NCBI GenBank assembly: GCA_009889605.1
Contig: WUQU01000154.1
Coordinates: 1-33,897 of the forward strand
Direction of reading: 5' to 3'
Length of the DNA stretch: 33,897 nucleotides
DNA from: Candidatus Bathyarchaeota archaeon
GTDB lineage: Archaea; Thermoproteota; Bathyarchaeia; Bathyarchaeales; Bathycorpusculaceae
In this document: one piece after another, positions 1 to 8,802 of the stretch
Position numbering within the stretch: position 1 is the first letter of the stretch
Layout of the letters: every line of letters starts with the position of its first letter
Position numbers and translations under genes: made by a program
The notes under the pieces: model-generated
The model's input: the letters and a program-made list of their open reading frames with translations, nothing else
Told to the model about the DNA's origin: nothing
The model's database searches: none

Positions 1-2317
1 GTCTATGGGCATTTGCAGATGCAAGTATTCCATCCATGTGCTCATGCTTTCTTTGCTGACACATGGAGAGCCAGGCTAAGCAGGCGACATATCCAAAACA
101 CTGCCTTCAATAAGCACTTGGCTGCCCTTACTAACGGTTTTGGGTGCTGCGCTTACGCTGGTCTGGCTTTTGCCCTTGCCGAAGACATACATGTAGCCGT
201 CGTAGCCTCCGACGGTGAGGTAGCCGTCAGCAATTGGGCCGACTGTTCCCCAAATCTTCGTCTTCCATATGAGTTCGCCGGTGGTGGCGTTCAAACAGTG
301 GACTCCCCAACCCCCTAGTGATAGGTTGGCTTTGAGTGTGTTCGGTGTTGTATGCGTAAAGTTTTCCGTCGGCGATCCAGCCTGCAGCGTTGAAGCAGTA
401 AACTGTGTCGCCTTCTCCGCCGATGTATGGCGACTCGTATGGGCTGTCAGCTTTTGCCTCATACTTCCATTCTATTTTGCCGTTAGTCCAGTTGAACGCG
501 TATATGCCTGAGTAGCCGAAACGGTAGAACAGGCCGTATGCTGATGCTATGCCGTAGGCGCCGAAGCCACATATGTCCCATGGATAGTCCATCTGCTCGC
601 TCTTCCACAAGAGGTTGCCAGTACGCCCGTCAAAACACATGGTAATACCCGCCAGCATTTGTGGTTGCCTGATCCTGCGTCAATATGGCAAGTTTCCTAA
701 ACTGGGCAATTGAAGCGCTGGGGTGGTATATGGATTCAAAGAATTCCTTATCCCATAACACGTTGCCGGTTTTCAGGTCGTAGGCTTTTATTCTAAGTCC
801 ATAACGGAATCCTGTTGCGTTGTCGTAGGGTATGTACGCGTATGGGAAGCCTGTCACAGGCGTGTCAAACCAGCTTTTCTCCACACAGCGGTACGCTATT
901 CCTGCCTCGAAATCCATCAAGTCGCCGAGGTCTGCTCTAGGCCAGCTTATGTTGCTCACTCTCCTGCTTTTGAAGCTTGAGCTAGTTCCAAAAGTGGTCC
1001 AGTTGATCAGCCTATATATGCCTGCGATGGGCGAGCCTGGTAGTCCAGGTCCGCCTGTAGAGCTTAGCGTCTGCACGCTTAAGACGTACCATTTCGGCAG
1101 TAGGTTCCTGTTGTTAATGGGGATATGGAGACGTTGAGGCTTACTGCGCCTGTTGCTGGGGTGTATTTTATTAGTCTTCCGCCGCCTATGTAGATTAGGT
1201 TCGGGGTTATGCCCACGGCGGCTTCAGATCCGGTACTGCGGGCATTCCCTCGCCGTATTCTATGACTGTTAGTGCTGAAACTCCTGTGCGTTCCCAGTAT
1301 ATTTCGCCTGTTCGCAGGTCGTAGCATTGCCAAACGTTCTGGGTTGCGCCGTTGAAGGGTTTTGTAACCGTCTGGTAGGCAAGGCCTTTGTAGATGATGG
1401 AGGGAGTGCCGGAGCTGCTGGTCATGCTTTTGTATCCTTGATCGCCGCCAAGGATGCCTGACACTGTGAGCATTCTTTTCCACACTACGTGGGAGCTTTC
1501 AGGTCCAAGCACCCAAGGAGTAAACCTACCGTTTTCCCAGCCCATAAAGCCCATGCTCCAGTATCTGCTTGTTTTTGGGTAGAGTTTGTCCCATGTTGAG
1601 CTTGCTTTTGCTGGTCCGCGCCATGGGTAGTCTCCGAGGATGGCCCACCATTCTCTGTTTTCTTTGGCTACTGGCCTTGTCCAGTAGTCTGTTGGCAGTG
1701 GGGATTCAGGCCAAGAGTAGACTATTTCCTCTTGGCATAGCACTGTTAATTCTCTGCTGGAGGTAGGCTTGTAATAGAGGGATTTGGTGTAGCTTTCAGT
1801 GTAGCCTGCGTAGCTGACTCCGGCGGGGGTGGTGTAGTTTCCAGCTGGGAAATATTGTCCGTGGAATTCCCATTTGAATTTCCATGTTCCAGGCTGATCT
1901 AGGTACCATTCAAACCATGCTGTGGAGTCAGCGCGGTAAGAGTCGATGGTGAAGGATATTTGGGTTCCGTTAGGCATGGTTATTATGGCCTTGTAGTCTG
2001 TGAAGTAGCGTGTGAAGGATGGGCCGGGAACAGTCCACATGTTAACCAGCACAGGCTGGCCAACGCCTACAACTTTGGGTCTAACACTGATGTATACGTC
2101 AACTTTAAACTCAACGTCGGGGGTGACTCCTGCCGGCAGCCTTTGGCCGCCGTTAGGCTGCAATTTTTGCAGACTCACCCCACCAGCCCATACCATACAA
2201 TCCCTGGTCAATATACGACTGGCCATGCACAGGCAAAACAGCAAAAACGCCCAAAGCCATCAAAAGAACCAAAACAACCGCAATAACCATCTTCGCTTTA
2301 CTTGTCGGCAAACGCAT
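1..2317 (-). pseudogene. Disrupted secreted PQQ-binding-like beta-propeller protein (multi-frameshift, truncated by the window edge)
   Basis: Minus-strand ORFs 1207-2244, 1079-1483, 630-1076, 227-658 and 76-462 together give one protein with propeller repeats (DLRTGEIYWER, DLKTGNVLWDKE, DGRTGNLLWKSE, NATTGELIWKT). ATG at 2317 encodes a signal peptide (MRLPTSKAKMVIAVVLVLLMALGVFAVLPVHG) in another frame. The frame continues past a TAG at 76-78 to the window edge (PGSPCVSKESMSTWMEYLHLQMPID). Confidence 0.85.
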
Positions 2318-2497
2318 TTTTCCTCCTCTAATTTACTTCGTTGCCATGTTTGTTTACTTAAGCCTATTAAATTTTTAATTTAACAATCGCGGTGTATCAA
2401 AAACGTGACAATAGACGTAGCCTATTTTCCCATAAAGCAGTGCGCCAAGCATCCGCCTTGAACCTTCAACGGTAACCACGGCTTTGCAGAGAAAACC

Positions 2498-2508
2498 AAA
2501 AATATAAA
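2498..2508 (+). promoter_or_regulatory. Putative BRE/TATA element (caaaaatataa) for the PIN-rpo7-spt4 operon
   Basis: A/T-rich TATA-like motif about 45 nt upstream of the ATG at 2551, in the intergenic region. Confidence 0.4.
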
Positions 2509-2550
2509 CAGAAATAGATAATTTTTAAACATAAGGAATGTAAAAATGGC

Positions 2551-2976
2551 ATGACAACAGAGTCCAATTCCAAAATAGAGAGGTTAAAGGTTATTTTGGA
2601 TTCGAACGCTTTATTTGTGCCTCTTAAGTTTAAAATTGACATTTTCGAAGAATTAAAAACGCTTTTGAAAAGAAATTTTGGGCTTGTCCTGCTTTCGCCG
2701 GTTCAGCGGGAGCTGGAGAGGCTTGCAGAGAAGGGTTCGCCGAAAATGCGGAAAAACGCTCTTTACGCCTTAAAGCTTGCTGAGAAATGTGAGTTGGTAA
2801 ATGTCGTTAGTGAAAATGGGATTTCGCCCGACGACATTATTGTTAAAGTTGCTGGGGAATGGGGTTGCCCCGTGTTTACCAATGATAGAAGGCTTAGGAA
2901 GAGGTTAAGAGATATAAGTGCGCCAGTTATTTATGTGAGACAAAAATCACGTTTGGAAATTGACGGGAGGATATAA
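2551..2976 (+). CDS. PIN-domain protein (Fcf1/VapC9-like, probable rRNA-processing nuclease)
   Basis: N-terminal VILDSNALFVP and C-terminal GCPVFTNDRRLRKRLR acidic PIN motifs; directly upstream of rpoE' in a typical archaeal gene order. Confidence 0.85.
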   Translation: MTTESNSKIERLKVILDSNALFVPLKFKIDIFEELKTLLKRNFGLVLLSPVQRELERLAEKGSPKMRKNALYALKLAEKCELVNVVSENGISPDDIIVKVAGEWGCPVFTNDRRLRKRLRDISAPVIYVRQKSRLEIDGRI

Positions 2977-2979
2977 CGC

Positions 2980-3573
2980 ATGTTTAAACTCGTAACAATG
3001 GAAGATACGATTCGCATTCCTCCAGAAACCTTCGGCAACCCGTTGGAAAGTGTAGGCCATCAACAGGTTAAGGCAAAATATGAAGGCGTGGTTGACGAGA
3101 ATTTAGGCTACGTTGTAGCCGTAACAAATGTGAAAGTAAGCCCAGTGGGCAAAATAATTCCAGGAGACGGCGCCACATATCATAAAGTATCCTTTTCCCT
3201 TCTAACGTTTTACCCAGTCCTCCAAGAAGTGGTGGAAGGCGAAGTAGTGGAAATCGCTGATTTCGGAGCTTTTGTACGCATAGGGCCAGTTGACGCGTTG
3301 CTTCATGTTTCCCAGTTAATGGACGACTTCATTTCCTACGACGAAAAACAGGGAGTGCTTTTAGGTAAAGAGACAAACAGAAAATTGACGACAGGAGACA
3401 GAGTGCGCGTCCGAATAACAGCAGTTTCGCTTGGCAGAGCAGGAGGCTCAGCAAAGATAGGTGTAACCGCAAGACAACCTTTCCTCGGCAAGTTGGAATG
3501 GATTGAAGAGGACTTGCACAAGACAGGGGAAACCGAAGAGAAGAAGAAAGAACAGAAGGGCGATGAACAGTGA
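2980..3573 (+). CDS. rpoE1: DNA-directed RNA polymerase subunit E' (Rpo7)
   Basis: MFKLVTMEDTIRIPPETFG start, S1 domain (VVEGEVVEIADFGAFVRIGPVDALLHVSQ), paired with Spt4. Confidence 0.96.
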   Translation: MFKLVTMEDTIRIPPETFGNPLESVGHQQVKAKYEGVVDENLGYVVAVTNVKVSPVGKIIPGDGATYHKVSFSLLTFYPVLQEVVEGEVVEIADFGAFVRIGPVDALLHVSQLMDDFISYDEKQGVLLGKETNRKLTTGDRVRVRITAVSLGRAGGSAKIGVTARQPFLGKLEWIEEDLHKTGETEEKKKEQKGDEQ

Positions 3574-3755
3574 GCGAAAAAGCATGCACCACTTGCCATA
3601 TGATAACTTCTGGAAACATGTGCCCAAAATGTAAAACTGCAAATTTAAGCGACGACTTCAGCGGGCTAGTGATAATATTCGACCCAGAAAATTCGGAAAT
3701 CGCAAAAGCAATGAACATCAAAGAGAAAGGACGCTACGCTTTAAAGGTCAGATAG
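3570..3755 (+). CDS. spt4: Transcription elongation factor Spt4 (RpoE'')
   Basis: 61 aa zinc-binding protein (CTTCHMI...CPKC; SGLVIIFDPENSEIAKAMNIKEKGRYALKVR); overlaps the rpoE' stop by 4 nt. Confidence 0.95.
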   Translation: MSEKACTTCHMITSGNMCPKCKTANLSDDFSGLVIIFDPENSEIAKAMNIKEKGRYALKVR

Positions 3756-3756
3756 A

Positions 3757-4287
3757 ATGAACACAGCATACATAATTACGCAGAAACTGCAGAGGCAACT
3801 AAAAAAGCCATGGGGCACACTGGTTCGCGGCTCATTTAAAGAAACAACACAAATACTTGAAAACATTTTGAGAGAGGAAAAACCGCCAAGCATAATCTCC
3901 GTCGGGGATACTGTTTCAAAAAACCTTGTGAAAAACAAAATCTTCCCAAACTTACTAATCATAGACAATAGGGCTATGCGCACTGCCATAAAACCAGCCG
4001 CCCTTCCCGCAGACAAAGAACTCCACGTCAAAAACCCTCCTGGAACCATAACCCAAGAAGCATTAAACACTGTTCAAGAAGCCTTCAAAGCAAACTGCAG
4101 AGTCAAAATAGTCGTAGACGGAGAAGAAGACCTCCTAACATTAGCCGCGACTTTATACGCACCCGAAAACTCCATTATAGTCTATGGGCAACCCCATGAA
4201 GGCATTGTTGTTGTAAAAGCCACCAAAGAGAAAAAAGCTGAAGCGGTGGAAATATTGAAAGAAATGGAAAAGACTGCGAAAGACTAA
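3757..4287 (+). CDS. GTP-dependent dephospho-CoA kinase (DUF359 family)
   Basis: PWGTLVRGSFKETTQ, SVGDTVSKNLVKN, VDGEEDLLTLAATLYAPENSIIVYGQPHEGIVVV; conserved rpoE'-spt4-DUF359-S24e order. Confidence 0.92.
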   Translation: MNTAYIITQKLQRQLKKPWGTLVRGSFKETTQILENILREEKPPSIISVGDTVSKNLVKNKIFPNLLIIDNRAMRTAIKPAALPADKELHVKNPPGTITQEALNTVQEAFKANCRVKIVVDGEEDLLTLAATLYAPENSIIVYGQPHEGIVVVKATKEKKAEAVEILKEMEKTAKD

Positions 4288-4318
4288 ATAAAGAGAAAAA
4301 GGTATCAACTCAAACACC

Positions 4319-4636
4319 GTGGGAAAAATGGAAACCAAAATACTATCAGAAACAGAAAACAAGCTACTAAAACGCAAAGAAGTAGTTTTCCAAGTGGAAC
4401 ATAGTCAAACGGGCAGCACACCGCCTAGAACTGAGGTTAAAGAGGCCCTCGCAAAGGCATTAAAAAAGGATGCGAACTTGATTTTCATTAAAAAAATGGA
4501 AACCAAAACAGGAACACGAACAGCCATAGGAACAGCGAACATTTATGATTCTCTGGAACATGCAAAGCTTATTGAGCCAGAGTACATTGTCAAAAGGAAT
4601 ATACCGACGGAAGAACAGAAGAAAGAAGGAGGATAG
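4319..4636 (+). CDS. rps24e: 30S ribosomal protein S24e
   Basis: GTG start; LLKRKEVVFQVEHSQTGSTPPRTEVKEALAKALKKDANLIFIKKMETKTGTRTAIGTANIYDS. Confidence 0.96.
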   Translation: MGKMETKILSETENKLLKRKEVVFQVEHSQTGSTPPRTEVKEALAKALKKDANLIFIKKMETKTGTRTAIGTANIYDSLEHAKLIEPEYIVKRNIPTEEQKKEGG

Positions 4637-4638
4637 CA

Positions 4639-4869
4639 TTGGCCGAAGAAGCAGCAGAAGCGCCTAAAGAGGCAAAGGCGAAAAAAGGAAAACGGGAAAA
4701 AAAGAAAAAAGAGGAAAAAGGCGTTTATTCACTCTACAAAATAGATAAGGACAAAGTTGTTAGGCAACGCCCTACATGTGAACGTTGTGGGCCAGGATAC
4801 TTTATGGCTGACCACGGAGACAGATACGCTTGCGGACACTGTGGCTTCACACGCTACAAGCACGCTTAA
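4639..4869 (+). CDS. rps27ae: 30S ribosomal protein S27ae
   Basis: Zinc ribbon CERCGPGYFMADHGDRYACGHCGFTRYK; TTG start. Confidence 0.95.
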   Translation: MAEEAAEAPKEAKAKKGKREKKKKEEKGVYSLYKIDKDKVVRQRPTCERCGPGYFMADHGDRYACGHCGFTRYKHA

Positions 4870-4913
4870 ACGCTTAAATTACACTGTGCACGCATAAAAT
4901 GTGATGATTAGAA

Positions 4914-5342
4914 TTGATTAGGGTTAATGTTTCGATAACAAACATTTCTGGAGAACGCTTCTGGGATATTTCGAAGCCTGTACCTCCTATTCAAATAAAC
5001 ACTAACCTTAACCTTGTTGAGGTTGAGAAAAAAGCTGAAGATATGTTGGAAGTGCCCTTTGTTTTAACTGTCAACTATAACCCTTCAGTAGCCCAGATAA
5101 GCCTAAAAGGAAGAGCCTATGTAGCAGGCAGCAAGGAGGAAATAGGCAAAATATATTCAGAATATAAGGAGAAGAAGCCCCCGCCTCCAGTGCTGGTTCA
5201 GTCTATTTCAAACGTGGTTTTTGTGGAAAGCATAATTTTGTCTAGAACTTTAAATGTTCCGCCGCCCATTCCGTTGCCGCAGATTCCACCAGCTAAAGAG
5301 CATATAGAAAAGAAGCCTTCAGGAGTAGACTACACCGCCTAA
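4914..5342 (+). CDS. Conserved hypothetical protein, possible SecB-like fold
   Basis: 142 aa ORF (TTG start). Beta-rich N-terminus, LTVNYNPSVAQISLKGRAYVAG core and NVPPPIPLPQIPP tail resemble the SecB layout. Confidence 0.6.
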   Translation: MIRVNVSITNISGERFWDISKPVPPIQINTNLNLVEVEKKAEDMLEVPFVLTVNYNPSVAQISLKGRAYVAGSKEEIGKIYSEYKEKKPPPPVLVQSISNVVFVESIILSRTLNVPPPIPLPQIPPAKEHIEKKPSGVDYTA

Positions 5343-5343
5343 A

Positions 5344-5386
5344 AAGAGGACGTCTCTTCGAAATTTATAGGGTAAAACACACCCTT
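5344..5386. terminator. Intergenic hairpins between convergent genes, possible bidirectional termination region
   Basis: Two short inverted repeats: AAGAG-gacgt-CTCTT (5344-5358) and AGGGT-aaaacac-ACCCT (5369-5385), lying between the stops of the 142 aa ORF and rps19. Confidence 0.3.
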
Positions 5387-5789
5387 ATTTCAGAGGAACA
5401 TACATCGAAGAGCGCGATGCGCCTATACCAGGAGTGCCATGCTTTACGGGTTTGTTGGTTATCGCAAACTCGCCTAAATAATGCCCGATCATTTCAGGCT
5501 TAATTTCTACAGGAACAAATTCCTTGCCGTTATGAACTAGAATTTTGAGGCCTACCATTTCAGGCAGGATAACCATATCGCGAGCATGGGTTTTAATTGT
5601 CACGTCGCCTCCTTTTCGCATTGCTTCTTTTGCTTTTCTAATGTTTTCTAGGAGGGCACGCTGCTCCAGAGACAAACCGCGATGGAGGCTTCGCCTCTGC
5701 CTTGAAGGGAGTAAGTTGATAAACTCGTCCATAGACATACTTTGCAGTTGCTCAAGCGTGAAACCGCGGTAAGTGAATTCCCTCGGCAT
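5385..5789 (-). CDS. rps19: 30S ribosomal protein S19
   Basis: [63 protein letters not shown]. Confidence 0.97.
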   Translation of the reverse strand: MPREFTYRGFTLEQLQSMSMDEFINLLPSRQRRSLHRGLSLEQRALLENIRKAKEAMRKGGDVTIKTHARDMVILPEMVGLKILVHNGKEFVPVEIKPEMIGHYLGEFAITNKPVKHGTPGIGASRSSMYVPLK

Positions 5790-5841
5790 ATTTTCAACCC
5801 ACGTTTTATCTCGATTTAAATGTTATAAACTTTCTGGCTTT

Positions 5842-6579
5842 CTACTCTGTTGTGCGTTTTTTCTTTCGCCCTGCTCCCCTCGCCGCAATCAGTCCAACCT
5901 TCTTTCCCGGCGGAGCATTGCGCGAAACTGTTGTAACTTTCCTTGCACTTCTTTTGCTGCTTCCATAGGGGTGCACCGCCGCAACCATGGCTTTCCCTCG
6001 GGTTCTCGGATATTTACGCCCTCTAGCCCTCATCAAGTGGAATCTGGATCCAGCTTTGAGGAAGGGCTTTTCAGTTCTGCCAGCACCGGAAACCACGCCT
6101 ATCGTGGCTCTGCAACCGTCGCTTATGTATTTTGTTTTCCCAGAAGGCAGTCTTATCATGGTTCCTTGAGCAGTGTGAGCTACCACTGTTGCATACGCTC
6201 CCGAAGATTTGGCAATTTTACCGCCGTCTCCCGGCTTAAGCTCTATATTGCAGACTATTGTACCTTCTGGAATCTTTCCCAACGGGAGAATGTTTCCCAC
6301 CTCCACCTGGGCTTTACCGCCCATTTGAATCTGCTGCCCCACGTATACTCCTTCTGGAACCACAGTGTAGCAGGTTTCACCATTTTCAAACCGTATCAAC
6401 GCGAGAGGGGCGCCCCGCCCAGGTTCATGGAGAATTTCTTCAACTATGCCTTTCATTAAAGTATCTGAAATATCTTGCGTTTTAGGGGGATATCTAGCTG
6501 GTGCCACACGTTTTTGGGTTGCAGCCCTAAATGTTGGCCCGCCACGCCCCCTTCTTTGGACACGAATTCTTTTTCCCAT
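5842..6579 (-). CDS. rpl2: 50S ribosomal protein L2
   Basis: MGKRIRVQRRGRGGPTFRAATQKRVAPARY...GAGRTEKPFLKAGSRFHLMRARGRKYPRTRGKAMVAAVHPYG. Confidence 0.97.
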   Translation of the reverse strand: MGKRIRVQRRGRGGPTFRAATQKRVAPARYPPKTQDISDTLMKGIVEEILHEPGRGAPLALIRFENGETCYTVVPEGVYVGQQIQMGGKAQVEVGNILPLGKIPEGTIVCNIELKPGDGGKIAKSSGAYATVVAHTAQGTMIRLPSGKTKYISDGCRATIGVVSGAGRTEKPFLKAGSRFHLMRARGRKYPRTRGKAMVAAVHPYGSSKRSARKVTTVSRNAPPGKKVGLIAARGAGRKKKRTTE

Positions 6580-6598
6580 GGTTTATTCACTCCATAAT

Positions 6599-6862
6599 TT
6601 ACAGTATTCCAAGTTTAATAGCCACATCTGCCGCTTTATACTTTGGAGAGAGTTTAACAAAGGCCTTTTTTTCGCCGTTCGGAGTTATGGTGATGGTGAC
6701 TTTTTCAACTTCAACCTCGTAAAGTTCCTCAACAGCCAGTTTAATGTCAAGTTTTGTTGCTTTAAGGTTAACTATGAAGACTAGTTTGTTTTCCTTTTCA
6801 ACCATTAAGCTTGCAGATTCAGTCATTAAGGGATAAAGTATTACATCATAAGGGTCCATCAA
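6599..6862 (-). CDS. rpl23: 50S ribosomal protein L23
   Basis: DVILYPLMTESASLMVEKENKLVFIVNLKATKLDIKLAVEELYEVEVEKVTITITPNGEKKAFVKLSP. Confidence 0.96.
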   Translation of the reverse strand: MMDPYDVILYPLMTESASLMVEKENKLVFIVNLKATKLDIKLAVEELYEVEVEKVTITITPNGEKKAFVKLSPKYKAADVAIKLGIL

Positions 6863-7644
6863 GCTTCGCCTCCGCCATAAAGTTTATCTAAAGTTTCAAT
6901 GGCGCTTTTCGTCCATATCGTTAACCTTCCAGGATGTGTGCCTGGTGCAAGAACCTCCGGGTTTAAACTTTTAACTGTGACTATTTCTAGGCCTGGAATG
7001 TTCCGCGCGGCTTCGCCTATGCCTTTGTCTTCAGCCACAACTATGAGGGGCCCTACAGCTTGCTTTATTTTTCTTCCACGCCGCTTGCCTTTACCAGCTC
7101 TAACCTTTACGCTTTCTCTAACCCTGTATAAGTCGGATAAAACTCCAAGATTTATGAGGGCTTCTTCAACTTCCTTTGTCTTCTTCAAACTCTCCAGCTC
7201 GTCCACAGCTACAATTGGAACTTGAGAGATATCTTCAACAGAGTGCCCCCGAGAGGCCACCAGCTCTTTCGAGGCTGTAGCCGCTATCGCGGAGAAAAGG
7301 GCTAACCGTTTCTCTTTTTTAGGAATTCTTTTAACAATCTTCTTCTCCGAAGTTGGCGGGTGAGCCACTCTTCCACCCACTGTTCCAGGGGCAAAGGCTC
7401 CGGTTCCTCCGGGGCCCTTTATTCTCGGAATTCTTGCCATGGCTAAGCCTACGCCTCTTGATTCGGCGGTTGTCCTTTTCCCAGCCATTGGGTCTCTGCC
7501 TTGGGGTTGGAATCTTTTAGATTGAAGCGCCAGAACAGCGCGTTTTATGACGTCTGGCCTTATGGGAGTCTCAAAAATTTGCGGCAGCTTCAATTTTTCA
7601 ACGGGTTTCCCATTAAGATCGAAGACTTTCACTGTTTTAGCCAT
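6859..7644 (-). CDS. rpl4: 50S ribosomal protein L4
   Basis: QGRDPMAGKRTTAESRGVGLAMARIPRIKG...GGRVAHPP; overlaps the rpl23 start by 4 nt. Confidence 0.97.
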   Translation of the reverse strand: MAKTVKVFDLNGKPVEKLKLPQIFETPIRPDVIKRAVLALQSKRFQPQGRDPMAGKRTTAESRGVGLAMARIPRIKGPGGTGAFAPGTVGGRVAHPPTSEKKIVKRIPKKEKRLALFSAIAATASKELVASRGHSVEDISQVPIVAVDELESLKKTKEVEEALINLGVLSDLYRVRESVKVRAGKGKRRGRKIKQAVGPLIVVAEDKGIGEAARNIPGLEIVTVKSLNPEVLAPGTHPGRLTIWTKSAIETLDKLYGGGEA

Positions 7645-7656
7645 GGACTTTCACCG

Positions 7657-8670
7657 TTACTTCCCCTGAGGTGATTCTAGGGACAAGTATGTGACTTGCG
7701 GGGGCTCTTCTGGAACTTGTTTCGGCGGGCGTGCTGGATAACGCAGTTTTATCGGACGCTTTTCCGGCCCAGGGATAGTTCCTTCTATGAGAAGGTAGGG
7801 GCCGCGGATTATGCCGTATCTTATGAAACCGCCTTTCGGAGTTACTTCTTTGCCGTCTTTGCCGATTTTTAAGATTCGTTTGTTGTATTCTGTCCTTTGG
7901 TGGAAGCCCATTTGCCCAGCTCTTGGAACAGTATACATAACGTGGGGTGGGTTCCACGGCCCAAGGGTTGCCACGCCCCTCTTGGTTTTTCTTCCTTTAT
8001 GCTGAAGGATGGCTACTCCCCAACGCTTTACTGGCCCTTGGAAGCCTTTCCCAGTTGTTACCCCAATCACGTCTACATGTTGGCCTTCCTTGAAAACTTC
8101 ATTTGGGTTTACGGTTTTCCCAAGAAGACCTTTTGCATATTCAAACCGTTGCTGTAGGGTTCCTCCACCTATTTCGATTTCAGCCACATCTGGCTTTTTC
8201 TTAGGCACACTTGCCTGTTTAGGCTGGGTTATGGCTATAACACGGATTTTTGAAACTTTCGCCAAGTTTTCCTCGATTTTCTTCAAGTTTTCTTCCGTGT
8301 TAAATTTCTCTGGAAGAGTGAAAACTCTTTCAAGGTCGTCTGGAGGCTCCGCCATCCAAGCCTCTGCGAAGGTTTGGAGCCCATAAGGTGTTTTCGTATA
8401 AGCTCTTATAGCGCAGATAAGCAGCGGCGGCGTCTCAAGAACCGTAACCGGACGAAGCACTTCTTTCCCAAAGTTTGGCGAGCGTTTCCTGTCCTCTATA
8501 ACCATAGCGTAGGTCATGCCAGCCTTATAACCCACAAAACCCAAAAGCCTAGGCACGTCAGCCTTTATTTCAGGCCAGTAACGGATTCGCGCAAGTATAC
8601 TTTTAGCGCGTTTCCTAGGTAAATAGGATAGCGAACCATGTTTTGGAGCATGATGTTTTCTGTGGCCCAT
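7657..8670 (-). CDS. rpl3: 50S ribosomal protein L3
   Basis: MGHRKHHAPKHGSLSYLPRKRAKSILARIRYWPE...GVTTGKGFQGPVKRWGV. The ORF track extends to 8706, but the family N-terminus MGHRKHHAP begins at 8670. Confidence 0.95.
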   Translation of the reverse strand: MGHRKHHAPKHGSLSYLPRKRAKSILARIRYWPEIKADVPRLLGFVGYKAGMTYAMVIEDRKRSPNFGKEVLRPVTVLETPPLLICAIRAYTKTPYGLQTFAEAWMAEPPDDLERVFTLPEKFNTEENLKKIEENLAKVSKIRVIAITQPKQASVPKKKPDVAEIEIGGGTLQQRFEYAKGLLGKTVNPNEVFKEGQHVDVIGVTTGKGFQGPVKRWGVAILQHKGRKTKRGVATLGPWNPPHVMYTVPRAGQMGFHQRTEYNKRILKIGKDGKEVTPKGGFIRYGIIRGPYLLIEGTIPGPEKRPIKLRYPARPPKQVPEEPPQVTYLSLESPQGK

Positions 8671-8710
8671 CTTTTCCCGCTTCGCGTCTTCTAGGAATGA
8701 ATACATTAGG

Positions 8711-8718
8711 TTATAAAT
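8711..8718 (-). promoter_or_regulatory. Putative TATA box (ATTTATAA) for the L3-L4-L23-L2-S19 operon
   Basis: AT-rich motif about 45 nt upstream of the L3 start at 8670. Confidence 0.4.
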
Positions 8719-8802
8719 TTTATCCTTCCAGTAACCTCACATTTTTCGTGCCTTTCCATTGCTAATAGGGGGATACTTCTGTCGAAAACCCGCAAAAATG
8801 TT

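Noticed and set aside
1207-2244. Programmed ribosomal frameshifting to make the PQQ protein
   Set aside because: Five shifts of both signs plus a nonsense codon are far more consistent with decay or sequence error than with programmed recoding.
2385-2490. Minus-strand peptide VVTVEGSRRMLGALLYGKIGYVYCHVFDTPRLLN in the spacer before the PIN gene
   Set aside because: Only a GTG possible start, about 34 codons, no clear RBS or family match; possibly a gene remnant but not supportable from sequence alone.
3329-3721. Minus-strand ORFs over rpoE'/spt4
   Set aside because: Antisense to conserved RNAP genes; no recognisable motifs.
5773-6459. 228 aa plus-strand ORF opposite rps19/rpl2
   Set aside because: Antisense shadow of the clear L2 reading frame; composition looks like reverse-complement translation with no domain motifs.
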